A DNA stretch of 64,000 nt from Flagellatimonas centrodinii. GTDB taxonomy: Bacteria; Pseudomonadota; Gammaproteobacteria; Nevskiales; Nevskiaceae. The notes beneath the pieces are model-generated. The model ran no database searches and was not told where the DNA came from. It saw only the letters and a list, made by a program, of their open reading frames with translations. The translations under genes and the position numbers were made by a program. Shown here in pieces: positions 9,678 to 21,471 of this stretch (its first letter is position 1; every line of letters starts with the position of its first letter). The DNA lies in assembly GCF_016918765.2 (NCBI RefSeq), contig NZ_CP092104.1, positions 2,294,001-2,358,000 of the forward strand. The letters run 5' to 3'.

Positions 9678-10289
9678 ATGAACTCTGGCGAAGGCGCCAC
9701 CAATGTGGTTTGGCATGCGCATCAGGTTGCACGTGATGAACGTGCCGAGCAGAAAGGGCAGAAGCCTTGCGTGATCTGGCTGACCGGGCTGTCGGGCTCC
9801 GGCAAGTCGACGGTGGCCAATGCGCTTGAGGGTGAGCTGTTCCGCGCCGGCTACCACAGCTACCTGCTGGACGGCGACAACGTGCGTTTCGGGCTCAACA
9901 AGGACCTCGGATTTTCCGATGCTGACCGGGTTGAAAACATCCGCCGCATTGGCGAGGTTGCCAAGCTGTTTGCCGACGCCGGCCTGATCGTGATCACGGC
10001 CTTCATCTCGCCGTTCCGCGCTGACCGCAACATGGTGCGACACCTGCTGCCGGCGGGCGAGTTCTTCGAGGTGCATGTGCATGCGCCGCTGGATGTCTGC
10101 GAAGGGCGCGACCCCAAGGGGTTGTACAAGAAGGCGCGTGCTGGCGAGATCAAGCATTTCACCGGCATCGATTCACCCTATGAGGCCCCGGATTCCGCCG
10201 ACCTGACGCTGAACACCGGCGAGCTGTCGGTGCAGGACGCGGTCAATCAGCTGCTGGCCTTCCTCAAGGCGCGCGAGCGCCTGGCCTGA
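9678..10289 (+). CDS. cysC: Adenylyl-sulfate kinase (APS kinase)
   Basis: CysC phosphorylates adenylyl sulfate to PAPS with ATP in sulfate activation. The 203 residues cover a complete kinase: Walker [10 protein letters not shown] (37-45), '[17 protein letters not shown]' for APS binding, 'FISPFRADR', and the lid '[20 protein letters not shown]'. It is not fused to CysN, and no cysD or cysN lies nearby, so it may serve sulfonation rather than assimilation alone. The gene is monocistronic and followed by a perfect palindrome. Confidence 0.94.
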   Translation: MNSGEGATNVVWHAHQVARDERAEQKGQKPCVIWLTGLSGSGKSTVANALEGELFRAGYHSYLLDGDNVRFGLNKDLGFSDADRVENIRRIGEVAKLFADAGLIVITAFISPFRADRNMVRHLLPAGEFFEVHVHAPLDVCEGRDPKGLYKKARAGEIKHFTGIDSPYEAPDSADLTLNTGELSVQDAVNQLLAFLKARERLA

Positions 10290-10299
10290 TGCCTCCCGC

Positions 10300-10325
10300 G
10301 GGGGCGCTGGCATGCCAGCGCCCCC
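10300..10325. terminator. 26-bp perfect palindrome between convergent cysC and peroxidase genes
   Basis: GGGGGCGCTGGCA is followed at once by its exact reverse complement, centred in the 43-bp gap between two convergent genes. It could form a cruciform or hairpin terminating both transcripts, but there is no T-run on either side, so intrinsic termination is only possible, not shown. Confidence 0.45.
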
Positions 10326-10332
10326 AGAGGGG

Positions 10333-10815
10333 TCAGCCGAGCAATTTTTCGATGTCCGCGGCGATGCTTTCCGGCTTGTCCACCGAGCCGTAGCGTTTCA
10401 CCACCTTGCCGTCACGGTCGATCAGGAACTTGGTGAAGTTCCATTTGATGCCCTCCGAGCCCAGCACGCCGGGGGCATCCGATTTCAGCTTGCGATAGAG
10501 CGGATGCGCGCCATCCCCGTTCACCTCGATCTTGGCGAACATCGGGAAGCTCACCTCGTAGTTCATCGAGCAGAAGCTGGCGATCTCCTCTTCGCTCCCC
10601 GGTTCCTGATGCCCGAACTGGTCGCAGGGAAAGCCGAGAATCTCGAGGCCGCGATCCTTGTACTGACGGTACAGTGCCTCCAGCCCCTTGTACTGCGGCG
10701 TGAAGCCGCACTTGCTGGCGACGTTGACGACCAGCAGGACCTTGCCCTTGTAATCGGCCATCGACTGCGGCTGGCGCTGAATGGTGTTCACTTCGATGTC
10801 GTACAGCGAGGTCAT
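10333..10815 (-). CDS. Glutathione peroxidase family protein (Cys type)
   Basis: This 160-residue cytosolic thiol peroxidase reduces hydrogen and organic peroxides. The peroxidatic residue is an ordinary cysteine, C36, in VNVASKCGFTPQY. The tetrad partners are Q70 in 'FPCDQFGHQEPG' and W125/N126 in 'KWNFTKFLID'. Bacterial members like this often use thioredoxin rather than glutathione, and the fixed label is by family only. The ATG at 10815 was chosen because the frame upstream of it has no family similarity. Confidence 0.92.
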   Translation of the reverse strand: MTSLYDIEVNTIQRQPQSMADYKGKVLLVVNVASKCGFTPQYKGLEALYRQYKDRGLEILGFPCDQFGHQEPGSEEEIASFCSMNYEVSFPMFAKIEVNGDGAHPLYRKLKSDAPGVLGSEGIKWNFTKFLIDRDGKVVKRYGSVDKPESIAADIEKLLG

Positions 10816-10853
10816 GGTGATTCTCCTGTCGGGATGCGATGCAAGGCCCGGCC

Positions 10854-12599
10854 TCAGAAATGGCGGGCGTCGAGTGCCATCAGATTCTGCGCCGGCTGGC
10901 GGACATTGGCGAGCAGCACCGGCACCTGGCTGAGCATGCGTGACGCAAAGAACTCGGCGGTGGCCAGTTTGCCGGCGCGGAACACCTCGTCCGACTGGGT
11001 GTGCGCCGCCTTGGCCATGCGCAGCCAGTTGTAGCCGAGATAGGTCAGGGCGAAGGCGCGCTGGTAGTCGACACAGCCGAAGGCGCCGTCGTCGGGGGTC
11101 TCCTTGAACGACTGCTGCAGCCACTGCGTGGTGCTTTCCAGTTCGTCGATCGCTTTCGACAGCGGGCGCACGATGAAGCCCAGCGGTGCCTCGCCATTGA
11201 GGTCGCCGCGTACCCGGGCGAAGAATCGCTGCGGCAGGCGCCCGCCATGCAGCATCAGCTTGCGCCGCACCAGGTCCATCGCCTGGATGCCATTGGTGCC
11301 CTCGTAGAGACAGAGGATCTTGGAATCACGGGCGATCTGCTCGATGCCGTGTTCGCGGATGAAGCCATGACCGCCATAGACCTGAATGGCCTCAGAGCCG
11401 AGTTCGAACGCACTGTCGGTGCAGTAGGCCTTGACCAGCGGCGTGTTGAGGTCAACCCAGTCCTGCGCTTCTTCGCGCACCGCGGTGTCCGGGTGGTGAT
11501 GGGCGATGTCGACATACATCGCGGTTTCGTAGGCCAGTACACGGGCGCCCTCGGTGGTCGCCTTCATCCGCATCAGCATGCGGCGGACATCGGGATGGTT
11601 GAGGATTTCCGGCTGCCCGTTGAACGCCTTGCCCTGGGTGCGATCCTTGGCGTACGCGACGGCGTTCTGGGTGGCCAGTTCACATTGGCCCAATCCCTGG
11701 AAGCCGACCATGATGCGCGCCAGGTTCATCATCACGAACATGTTCTGGATGCCGGTATTCGGCGCGCCCACCATCCAGCCGCGGGCGCCTTCGAACTGCA
11801 TCGAGCAGGTGCAGGAGGCGTTGATGCCCATCTTGTGCTCGATCGAGGCGCAGTAGAGCTTGTTGCGCTCGCCGAGGCTGCCGTCGGCATTGACCAGGAA
11901 CTTGGGCACGACGAAGGTCGACAGACCCTTCACGCCTGGCGGCGAATCCGGCAGCCGTGCCAGCACGAAGTGGACGATGTTGTCGGCCATGGTGTGCTCG
12001 CCGGAGGTGATGAAGATCTTGCCCCCTTCGATCAGGTAGCTGCCATCGTCCTGTGGCAGGGCGCGGGTCTTCACCGCGGCCAGATCAGACCCGGCCTGCG
12101 GTTCGGTAATGCACATGGTGCCGGTCCACTCGCCGGTGGCGAGCTTGGGCAGGTAGGTCTGTTTCTGGGCATCATCGCCGCTGGCCAAAATGGCCTCGAA
12201 GCACCCGGTGGTCAGGCCGGGATACAGCGCAAAGGCGACGTTGGCCGAGCACAGCATTTCCTCGACCACCTTCGACAGGGTGTAGGGCAGGCCCTGCCCA
12301 CCGAATTCGGTGGGGTTGGACAGCCCGACCCAGCCGGACTCCCAATACAGCTTGTAGGCTTCTGCCATGCCCTTGGGCACCGTCACGTCGTGGCCATCAA
12401 GGCGGCAGCCTTCGGCATCGGCGGCGTGATTGATGGCGGCGATCTGGTCTTCGATGAGCTTGGAGGCTTCATCCGCCAAGTCGATCATCATGTCATCGCT
12501 CACCTCACTGTAGGCGGGGAGCTGTGACAGCTGTCCGACGTTCAGAACGTCCTTGAGGACGAAGCCGATTTCACGAAGGGGGGCCTTGTAAGTTGCCAT
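10854..12599 (-). CDS. Acyl-CoA dehydrogenase, DmdC-like long form
   Basis: This 581-residue FAD acyl-CoA dehydrogenase is longer than the usual 380 because of N- and C-terminal extensions, as in 3-methylmercaptopropionyl-CoA dehydrogenase (DmdC) and related FadE homologues. The flavin segment is CITEPQAGSDLAAVK (163-177); 'QVYGGHGFIREHGIEQ' precedes the predicted catalytic glutamate E433 in YEGTNGIQ. DMSP breakdown cannot be claimed: no dmdA, B or D is present, and many such paralogues act on medium- or long-chain acyl-CoA. It is 38 bp downstream of the peroxidase start, on the same strand. Confidence 0.88.
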   Translation of the reverse strand: MATYKAPLREIGFVLKDVLNVGQLSQLPAYSEVSDDMMIDLADEASKLIEDQIAAINHAADAEGCRLDGHDVTVPKGMAEAYKLYWESGWVGLSNPTEFGGQGLPYTLSKVVEEMLCSANVAFALYPGLTTGCFEAILASGDDAQKQTYLPKLATGEWTGTMCITEPQAGSDLAAVKTRALPQDDGSYLIEGGKIFITSGEHTMADNIVHFVLARLPDSPPGVKGLSTFVVPKFLVNADGSLGERNKLYCASIEHKMGINASCTCSMQFEGARGWMVGAPNTGIQNMFVMMNLARIMVGFQGLGQCELATQNAVAYAKDRTQGKAFNGQPEILNHPDVRRMLMRMKATTEGARVLAYETAMYVDIAHHHPDTAVREEAQDWVDLNTPLVKAYCTDSAFELGSEAIQVYGGHGFIREHGIEQIARDSKILCLYEGTNGIQAMDLVRRKLMLHGGRLPQRFFARVRGDLNGEAPLGFIVRPLSKAIDELESTTQWLQQSFKETPDDGAFGCVDYQRAFALTYLGYNWLRMAKAAHTQSDEVFRAGKLATAEFFASRMLSQVPVLLANVRQPAQNLMALDARHF

Positions 12600-12757
12600 G
12601 CGATGCCTCTGCGCTGAATGAAGTCAATTTTGGGGTCGGAAGGCTATCACGGCCGGGCCTGAGCGCCGCCGCGTCCGGCTCAGGGGCGAACACGGGCGTG
12701 TCCCCAATATTGGTGACAAAGTCATCAAGAACAATATCTTACGATGCATTTGCGCAC

Positions 12758-12786
12758 TTGACAGTGCCGCTGGGCTTGGCACTATC
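12758..12786 (+). promoter_or_regulatory. Possible sigma-70 promoter for the HhH protein gene
   Basis: TTGACA (12758-12763) is a perfect -35 element. After 17 bp comes ACTATC (12781-12786), a poor -10. The rest of the 233-bp gap (12600-12832) between the divergent dehydrogenase and this gene shows nothing else that I can recognise. Confidence 0.35.
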
Positions 12787-12832
12787 GGGCGGCGGCCAAC
12801 GGGGCCGTGACGCTGAACCCAAGGAGGGATCG

Positions 12833-13090
12833 ATGAAACTGATTCGGGTATTTGCGGCCGTTGCCGGCCTGCTGCTGTCAGCGATTGCGGCGGCAGCCGT
12901 CAACGTCAACACGGCATCGGCCGAGGAAATGGCAGCAGCGCTCAACGGGGTCGGTGAGGCGATTGCCAATCGCATCGTCGAGGAACGTGACGCCAACGGA
13001 GCGTATGCCGATGCCGCGGAGCTGCAGGAGCGCGTCAAGGGCATCGGCCCCGCGCTGGTGGAGAAGAATGCCGGCGAACTGGCATTCTGA
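12833..13090 (+). CDS. ComEA-family helix-hairpin-helix exported protein
   Basis: This is an 85-residue protein with a signal peptide (about residues 1-21, ending AAAA), followed by 'VNVNTASAEEMAAALNGVG' and 'ERVKGIGPALVEKN', the two helix-hairpin-helix motifs of the short ComEA family. These bind double-stranded DNA without sequence specificity and, in competent bacteria, help pull DNA into the periplasm. A strong AAGGAGG site sits just before the ATG. Many non-competent Gammaproteobacteria carry such a gene, so competence is not implied. Confidence 0.85.
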   Translation: MKLIRVFAAVAGLLLSAIAAAAVNVNTASAEEMAAALNGVGEAIANRIVEERDANGAYADAAELQERVKGIGPALVEKNAGELAF

Positions 13091-13110
13091 AGGCGCTTTG
13101 AAACGGCATC

Positions 13111-13140
13111 AGAGCCCGGCTTCGGCCGGGCTCTTTGTTT
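13111..13140 (+). terminator. Rho-independent terminator after the HhH gene
   Basis: AGAGCCCGGC, a TTCG tetraloop and GCCGGGCTCT form a perfect 10-bp stem, followed by TTGTTT. It ends the HhH transcript and may also act on the convergent suhB transcript. Confidence 0.85.
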
Positions 13141-13150
13141 GCAACCGCGG

Positions 13151-13942
13151 TTATTGTGGCGGGGTGGCCGGGCCCGACAGCAGGCGCTGCGCCAGCGGCT
13201 CGATGAGGCGGTTGTTGGCCGCGAGGATATGACCATCGACCAGTACCTCCGAGTCCGGCCGCAGTGAGCGCACCACACCGGTGGCCTCCTGCACCAGCAC
13301 GATGCCGGCCGCGATGTCCCAGGGCTTGAGATTGAATTCGAAGAAGCCGTCGAGCCGCCCTGCGGCGACATAGGCCAAATCCAGCGCGGCGGATCCGGCG
13401 CGGCGAATCCCGGCGGTGCTGGTGGCGACGTTGCCGAGCATCGGCAGGTAGTCCGGCATAAACCGGTCATCCAGCGGCACACCGGTCCCGATCAGGGCGT
13501 CGTCGAGTTCACGGGTGTTGCTGCAGCGCAGCCGCCGGTTGTTGAGCATGGCACCGGAGCCGCGCGTGGCGACATACAGGTCGTTGGTGCTGGGCGCATA
13601 GATCACCCCGTGTTCCAGGCGACCCCGAACCTCGATGCCGATGGACACGGCGTAGTGGGGGATGCGGTGCAGGAAGTTGGTGGTGCCGTCCAGCGGATCA
13701 ATGATCCAGCGCACCTCCGACCCCGCCTGCTCGCCCGACTCCTCGGCGAGGATGGCGTGATCCGGATAGGCCTTGTGGATCAGCCGCACGATCTCCATCT
13801 CGGCGCCGCGGTCGACCTGACTGACGAAGTCATTGTGGGTCTTGCGTTCGATCTGCAGTGACTCCACACGCTCGGCGTGCCGGAGGATGTGGTTGCCGGC
13901 GGCGCGAGCGGCGGACACGGCGATGTTGACCAGCGGATGCAT
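13151..13942 (-). CDS. suhB: Inositol-1-monophosphatase / rRNA transcription factor SuhB
   Basis: This is a 263-residue Mg-dependent phosphatase of the inositol monophosphatase family. The metal site is visible: 'ILAEESGE' (E67/E68) and IDPLDGTTNFLH (81-92, D82 and D85), with 'KPWDIAAGIVL' supplying the last aspartate. In E. coli SuhB also joins the Nus complex for rRNA antitermination; the rrn operon about 1 kb away makes this interesting, though the proximity may be chance. Divergent from trmJ, the usual gammaproteobacterial arrangement. The start MHPLVNIAVSAAR matches the family. Confidence 0.93.
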   Translation of the reverse strand: MHPLVNIAVSAARAAGNHILRHAERVESLQIERKTHNDFVSQVDRGAEMEIVRLIHKAYPDHAILAEESGEQAGSEVRWIIDPLDGTTNFLHRIPHYAVSIGIEVRGRLEHGVIYAPSTNDLYVATRGSGAMLNNRRLRCSNTRELDDALIGTGVPLDDRFMPDYLPMLGNVATSTAGIRRAGSAALDLAYVAAGRLDGFFEFNLKPWDIAAGIVLVQEATGVVRSLRPDSEVLVDGHILAANNRLIEPLAQRLLSGPATPPQ

Positions 13943-14006
13943 GGGACAGGAAGGCCTTGGAAAGGAGCGCGCGGAACCCGCAGCGGAGGCCCGTAGAATA
14001 TCACGC

Positions 14007-14777
14007 ATGACACAGCCCTCAGACGTTGCCGCCGGTGGAATCCGTATCGTTCTGGTACAGACCCAGCATCCCGGAAATATCGGTGCCACGGCCCGCGCCA
14101 TGCTCACCATGGGCTATTCCGAGCTGGTGTTGGTGGCGCCAGAGCGGTTCCCGCATCCACAGGCCCGGGCGATGGCATCCAACGCCCTGTCGGTGGTCGA
14201 GGGCGCCCGCGTGGTGGCGACGCTGGAAGAGGCCGTGGCGGACTGCGCCTGGGTGGTCGCCACCTCGGCGCGCCCGCGGCATCTGGGCGACGAGCCGCTG
14301 ACGCCGTGGGCTTTCGCCGGGCAGGCAATCGATCGCGCGCGCGAGGCGCCGGTGGCGGTGGTGTTCGGGCCCGAACGAACCGGATTGTCGAATGCCGATC
14401 TCGACCGCTGTCAGTCGATCATCATGGTGCCCACCAACCCGGAGTATCCGTCGCTCAATCTCGGGCAGGCCGTCCAGCTGCTGACCTGGGAGTTGCGCAA
14501 GGCGGGACTGACCGAGGTGCCCAAGGTCGCCGCCAAGAAAGACATTCCGATCTATGCGGCGCCGTCGGCCGAAGAGATGGAGCACTACTTTGCCCACCTC
14601 GAACGTGTGCTGCTGAAGACCGGCTTTCTCGACCCCGAGAACCCGCGGTTGTTGATGCGCCGGCTTCGCAATTTCTATCACCGCGCCCAGCCGGACCGGA
14701 ACGAACTCAACATCCTCAGGGGCATCCTCACCACCACCGAAACCCCCAAGCGGCGGAGCCGTCGCCCGCGCCCCTGA
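14007..14777 (+). CDS. trmJ: tRNA (cytidine/uridine-2'-O-)-methyltransferase TrmJ
   Basis: TrmJ is a SPOUT methyltransferase that 2'-O-methylates residue 32 in the anticodon loop of several tRNAs. The 256 residues show the N-terminal 'VLVQTQHPGNIGATARAM' motif and the knot-forming 'VFGPERTGLSNADL' and 'VPTNPEYPSLNLGQAVQ' segments that bind SAM, then a C-terminal helical tail 'RNFYHRAQPDRNELNILRG'. The ATG at 14007 directly follows the suhB promoter region. The longer frame upstream lies inside suhB and is not coding on this strand. Confidence 0.94.
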   Translation: MTQPSDVAAGGIRIVLVQTQHPGNIGATARAMLTMGYSELVLVAPERFPHPQARAMASNALSVVEGARVVATLEEAVADCAWVVATSARPRHLGDEPLTPWAFAGQAIDRAREAPVAVVFGPERTGLSNADLDRCQSIIMVPTNPEYPSLNLGQAVQLLTWELRKAGLTEVPKVAAKKDIPIYAAPSAEEMEHYFAHLERVLLKTGFLDPENPRLLMRRLRNFYHRAQPDRNELNILRGILTTTETPKRRSRRPRP

Positions 14778-14912
14778 AGGGTGGCCAGAATCCGGCCAGG
14801 CCCTGTGCAGCGAATCAGCAGCTTTGGCGCTGCGGCGACTTCGAACCACCGTCACGAGATGGCAACAATTCATGTTCCGGCAAGCACTTAGCCTCGCGCC
14901 AGCAAGCCGTAG

Positions 14913-14940
14913 TTGACGGCCCTCCGAAAGCCAGTAAGAT
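14913..14940 (+). promoter_or_regulatory. rrn operon promoter
   Basis: TTGACG (14913-14918), a 16-bp spacer and TAAGAT (14935-14940), followed by a GC-rich discriminator (TCGCCGCCC), as expected for a stringently controlled rRNA promoter. The distance to the 16S 5' end is about 215 bp. The 135 bp between trmJ and this promoter show no gene. Confidence 0.7.
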
Positions 14941-14997
14941 TCGCCGCCCTTGCAGTGACTTACGCGGATTTCCGGGAACGGAGAAGGTGTAAGGCGC

Positions 14998-15013
14998 TGT
15001 AGCTCTTTAACAG
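14998..15013 (+). promoter_or_regulatory. boxA antitermination site in the rrn leader
   Basis: GTAGCTCTTTAACAG matches the boxA core (TGCTCTTTAACA) in most positions. It would load the NusB/NusE/SuhB antitermination complex on the leader transcript. A second boxA-like TGTTCTTTAACA occurs in the spacer after the tRNA genes (about 17044-17055). Confidence 0.75.
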
Positions 15014-15017
15014 AACA

Positions 15018-15042
15018 GACAAGTGATTTGTGTGGGTGCTCC
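15018..15042 (+). other. 5' arm of the 16S precursor processing stem
   Basis: These 25 bases pair with 16712-16736 downstream of 16S, with only two G-U type differences. Such a helix brings the ends of pre-16S together for RNase III. Confidence 0.75.
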
Positions 15043-15161
15043 TGTGCGCAGCTGCGGAAGCAGTAGTACACATGAGTATCAACGTGAGCCTATGGGCCAT
15101 TTTGACGACTCTTAGGGTGTGATTGGATTTTGGTCTGATTGCATCCGGTTCCAGTTAGATT

Positions 15162-16690
<1,529 letters not shown>

Positions 16691-16779
16691 AAGCGTATCC
16701 AAAGCGGTATGGGAGCGCCCACACAAGTCACTTGTCACAAGTAAGAAGGCCGAAGCGGTTGATCGGTCTGTAACCCGAT

Positions 16780-16856
<77 letters not shown>

Positions 16857-16896
16857 TCTACCTGGTTGAGTGACTGGACGCATAGGCACCGCACAT

Positions 16897-16972
16897 GGGG
16901 CCATAGCTCAGCTGGGAGAGCACCTGCTTTGCAAGCAGGGGGTCGTCGGTTCGATCCCGACTGGCTCCACCA
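16897..16972 (+). tRNA. tRNA-Ala (TGC)
   Basis: 76 nt including CCA. The anticodon loop TTTGCAA has anticodon TGC at 16930-16932, and the T-arm is CGGTTCGATCCCG. This is the standard second tRNA of the rrn spacer, 40 bp after tRNA-Ile. Confidence 0.98.
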
Positions 16973-17406
16973 TCTGACGGCTGAGACAAGTGTTTCACGA
17001 AGAACACTTGTCTGAGCCTGGACGCGCAAGCGTGATCGGGACTTGTTCTTTAACAATAAGGTTTGTTGTCGAACACTGTAAGCAACAGTGATCTTCAATG
17101 AGAAGAAGGCGCTTCACGGCAACGTGGGGTGTTTATTTTTGTTGTGGATTCACATGATTCAATGCCGAAGGTGCTTGACGGCGAAAAATGTCGTTGTAGT
17201 AGTAATGATTGTTGTTATGTAACCGCAACGTTCCGCCAGAAAGCGGGATGTTCAGCAGCCGTAGCGAGCGAAGGCGTGTTGGGCACGCACGGAGCGCAGG
17301 AACCGGAGTGTATCGAGATATACATGAGGATTCCGAGCACCGTACGGGCACAAGACGTCGAGCGTAGTAGGCTGATGGACATACCGGGGAATGTTTGAGG
17401 TTATAT
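16973..17406 (+). other. Second part of the 16S-23S spacer
   Basis: A 434-bp transcribed spacer with no gene. It holds a hairpin with 11-bp arms (16984-16994 with 17003-17013), a boxA-like element near 17044, an AT-rich stretch (about 17130-17220), and a module at about 17230-17390 built around an imperfect palindrome. The last bases before 23S (TTATATGG) pair with CCATATAA after the 23S 3' end to make the 23S processing stem. Confidence 0.8.
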
Positions 17407-20277
<2,871 letters not shown>

Positions 20278-20420
20278 ATAACGCTCAAGCATTCCGGTGA
20301 TGGATAACTCCATCCCGCTACAACGACTTCGACGTCAATGCACATCAGCATTGAATCAGCAGTGTTCGAACAACAAACCAAATTCGGTGATCTGCCCCAA
20401 AGGCAGACCACCAAACGATT

Positions 20421-20538
20421 TGCCTGGCGGCCTTAGCGAGTTGGAACCACCTGTTCCCATCCCGAACACAGAAGTGAAACGACTTAGCGCCGATGGTAGT
20501 GTGGCTTGCCCATGTGAGAGTAGGACACTGCCAGGCTT
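20421..20538 (+). rRNA. rrf: 5S ribosomal RNA
   Basis: About 118 nt. The 5' TGCCTGGCGGCC pairs with the 3' CTGCCAGGC, and the internal CCCATCCCGAACACAGAAGTG is typical. The 143-bp gap after 23S holds no tRNA. Confidence 0.96.
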
Positions 20539-20547
20539 TATACCCAA

Positions 20548-20577
20548 CCCCCGATCAGAAATGATCGGGGGTTTTTT
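20548..20577 (+). terminator. Rho-independent terminator of the rrn operon
   Basis: CCCCCGATCA, loop GAAA, TGATCGGGGG and six Ts. A textbook intrinsic terminator ten bases after 5S. Confidence 0.95.
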
Positions 20578-20673
20578 GTTGGGGCGCCGTGCCCACATCT
20601 CTCGACCCATCGGCTACAGTACGGGGACAACGACGCCGGTCGCACCGGCACCGAAACAGGGAGACCCAGAACG

Positions 20674-21168
20674 ATGAAATTTGATGACAAGCACAGCTTC
20701 CGCCAGCCGGTCGAGGCCCTGACCAAGATGTACTTCAGCCGTGCCTATCACGAGCGCAAGTACGACATGATGAAGGCGCGGAATGTTGAAGTGCTGGAGT
20801 TGGTCGATGAGCCGGATCGCTTCCATATCGTGGTGCGCTTCAGCACCGACGCCGATGCGCCGCTGCCCGACTTTGCCAAGCGCGTGATCGGCGATTCGCT
20901 GGCGATCACCCAGACCGACAGCTGGGATCGCAAGGCGTTGAAAGGCACGATCAACGTTGAAATCAAGGGTGCGCCAGTGAAGGTGTCGGCGGACATGGTG
21001 ATCCGCAGCGAGCCCAGCGGCGGAGCGTCCAACAACTTTGTCTGGAATGTGCAGTGCGGTATCCCGTTGATCGGCGGCAAGATCGAAAAGATCATTGCGG
21101 GCGATATCCAGTCGAAGGCCGGTGCCGATGCTGCGCGGTCGCAAAAGATTCTGGATGAGCAATCCTGA
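20674..21168 (+). CDS. DUF2505 domain-containing protein
   Basis: This is a 164-residue soluble protein matching DUF2505, a START/SRPBCC-like beta-alpha-beta fold: 'MKFDDKHSFRQPVEALTKMY' at the start, a central 'TQTDSWDRKALKGTINVEI' and a C-terminal helix 'GGKIEKIIAGDIQSKAGAD'. Such folds hold a hydrophobic ligand, but none is known here. There is no signal peptide. The stop overlaps the start of the small membrane protein downstream by 14 bp. Confidence 0.78.
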   Translation: MKFDDKHSFRQPVEALTKMYFSRAYHERKYDMMKARNVEVLELVDEPDRFHIVVRFSTDADAPLPDFAKRVIGDSLAITQTDSWDRKALKGTINVEIKGAPVKVSADMVIRSEPSGGASNNFVWNVQCGIPLIGGKIEKIIAGDIQSKAGADAARSQKILDEQS

Positions 21169-21370
21169 TCAGCCACCGCCGTCGCTCTGGGCAACCATCC
21201 AGAGCGTACTGGCGGCGTTCTTCGGGGTTCAGAGTCGTGCCAATCGCGAGCGGGACTTTCGTCATGGGCGCGCCTGGCAGTTCATTCTCGTGGGTCTCCT
21301 GATGACCGTCACACTGATCGCCACGTTGATCGTGGTGGTCCGCGTGGTCATGCACAACGTCGGCGGATAG
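21155..21370 (+). CDS. DUF2970 small inner-membrane protein
   Basis: This is a 71-residue protein. The N-terminal 'PSLWATIQSVLAAFFGVQSRANRERDF' segment is the DUF2970 signature, and one membrane helix lies at about residues 44-65 (FILVGLLMTVTLIATLIVVV). The ATG at 21155 overlaps the DUF2505 gene, so the pair is co-translated. The function is unknown. Confidence 0.75.
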   Translation: MSNPDQPPPSLWATIQSVLAAFFGVQSRANRERDFRHGRAWQFILVGLLMTVTLIATLIVVVRVVMHNVGG

Positions 21371-21471
21371 CGGGGTCCACCCCCGTCTGGGGGGTGGGCG
21401 TCAGCCGCTCTGGGACTGAGAATCCAAGCGTCCGCCGGAGGCTCCGGCACTACCGCTCCCAGGGAGTTCGC

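Noticed and set aside
10333-10815. Selenocysteine glutathione peroxidase
   Set aside because: The catalytic codon is an ordinary cysteine codon in the SKCGF segment, and no in-frame TGA is involved.
11001-12527. A 508-codon plus-strand frame opposite the acyl-CoA dehydrogenase
   Set aside because: Antisense to a clear ACAD gene and composed of repetitive His/Gln/Gly stretches. Not credible as a protein.
10854-12599. DMSP-degradation gene dmdC
   Set aside because: The sequence resembles the DmdC group, but no other dmd gene is near and the group includes many generic acyl-CoA dehydrogenases.
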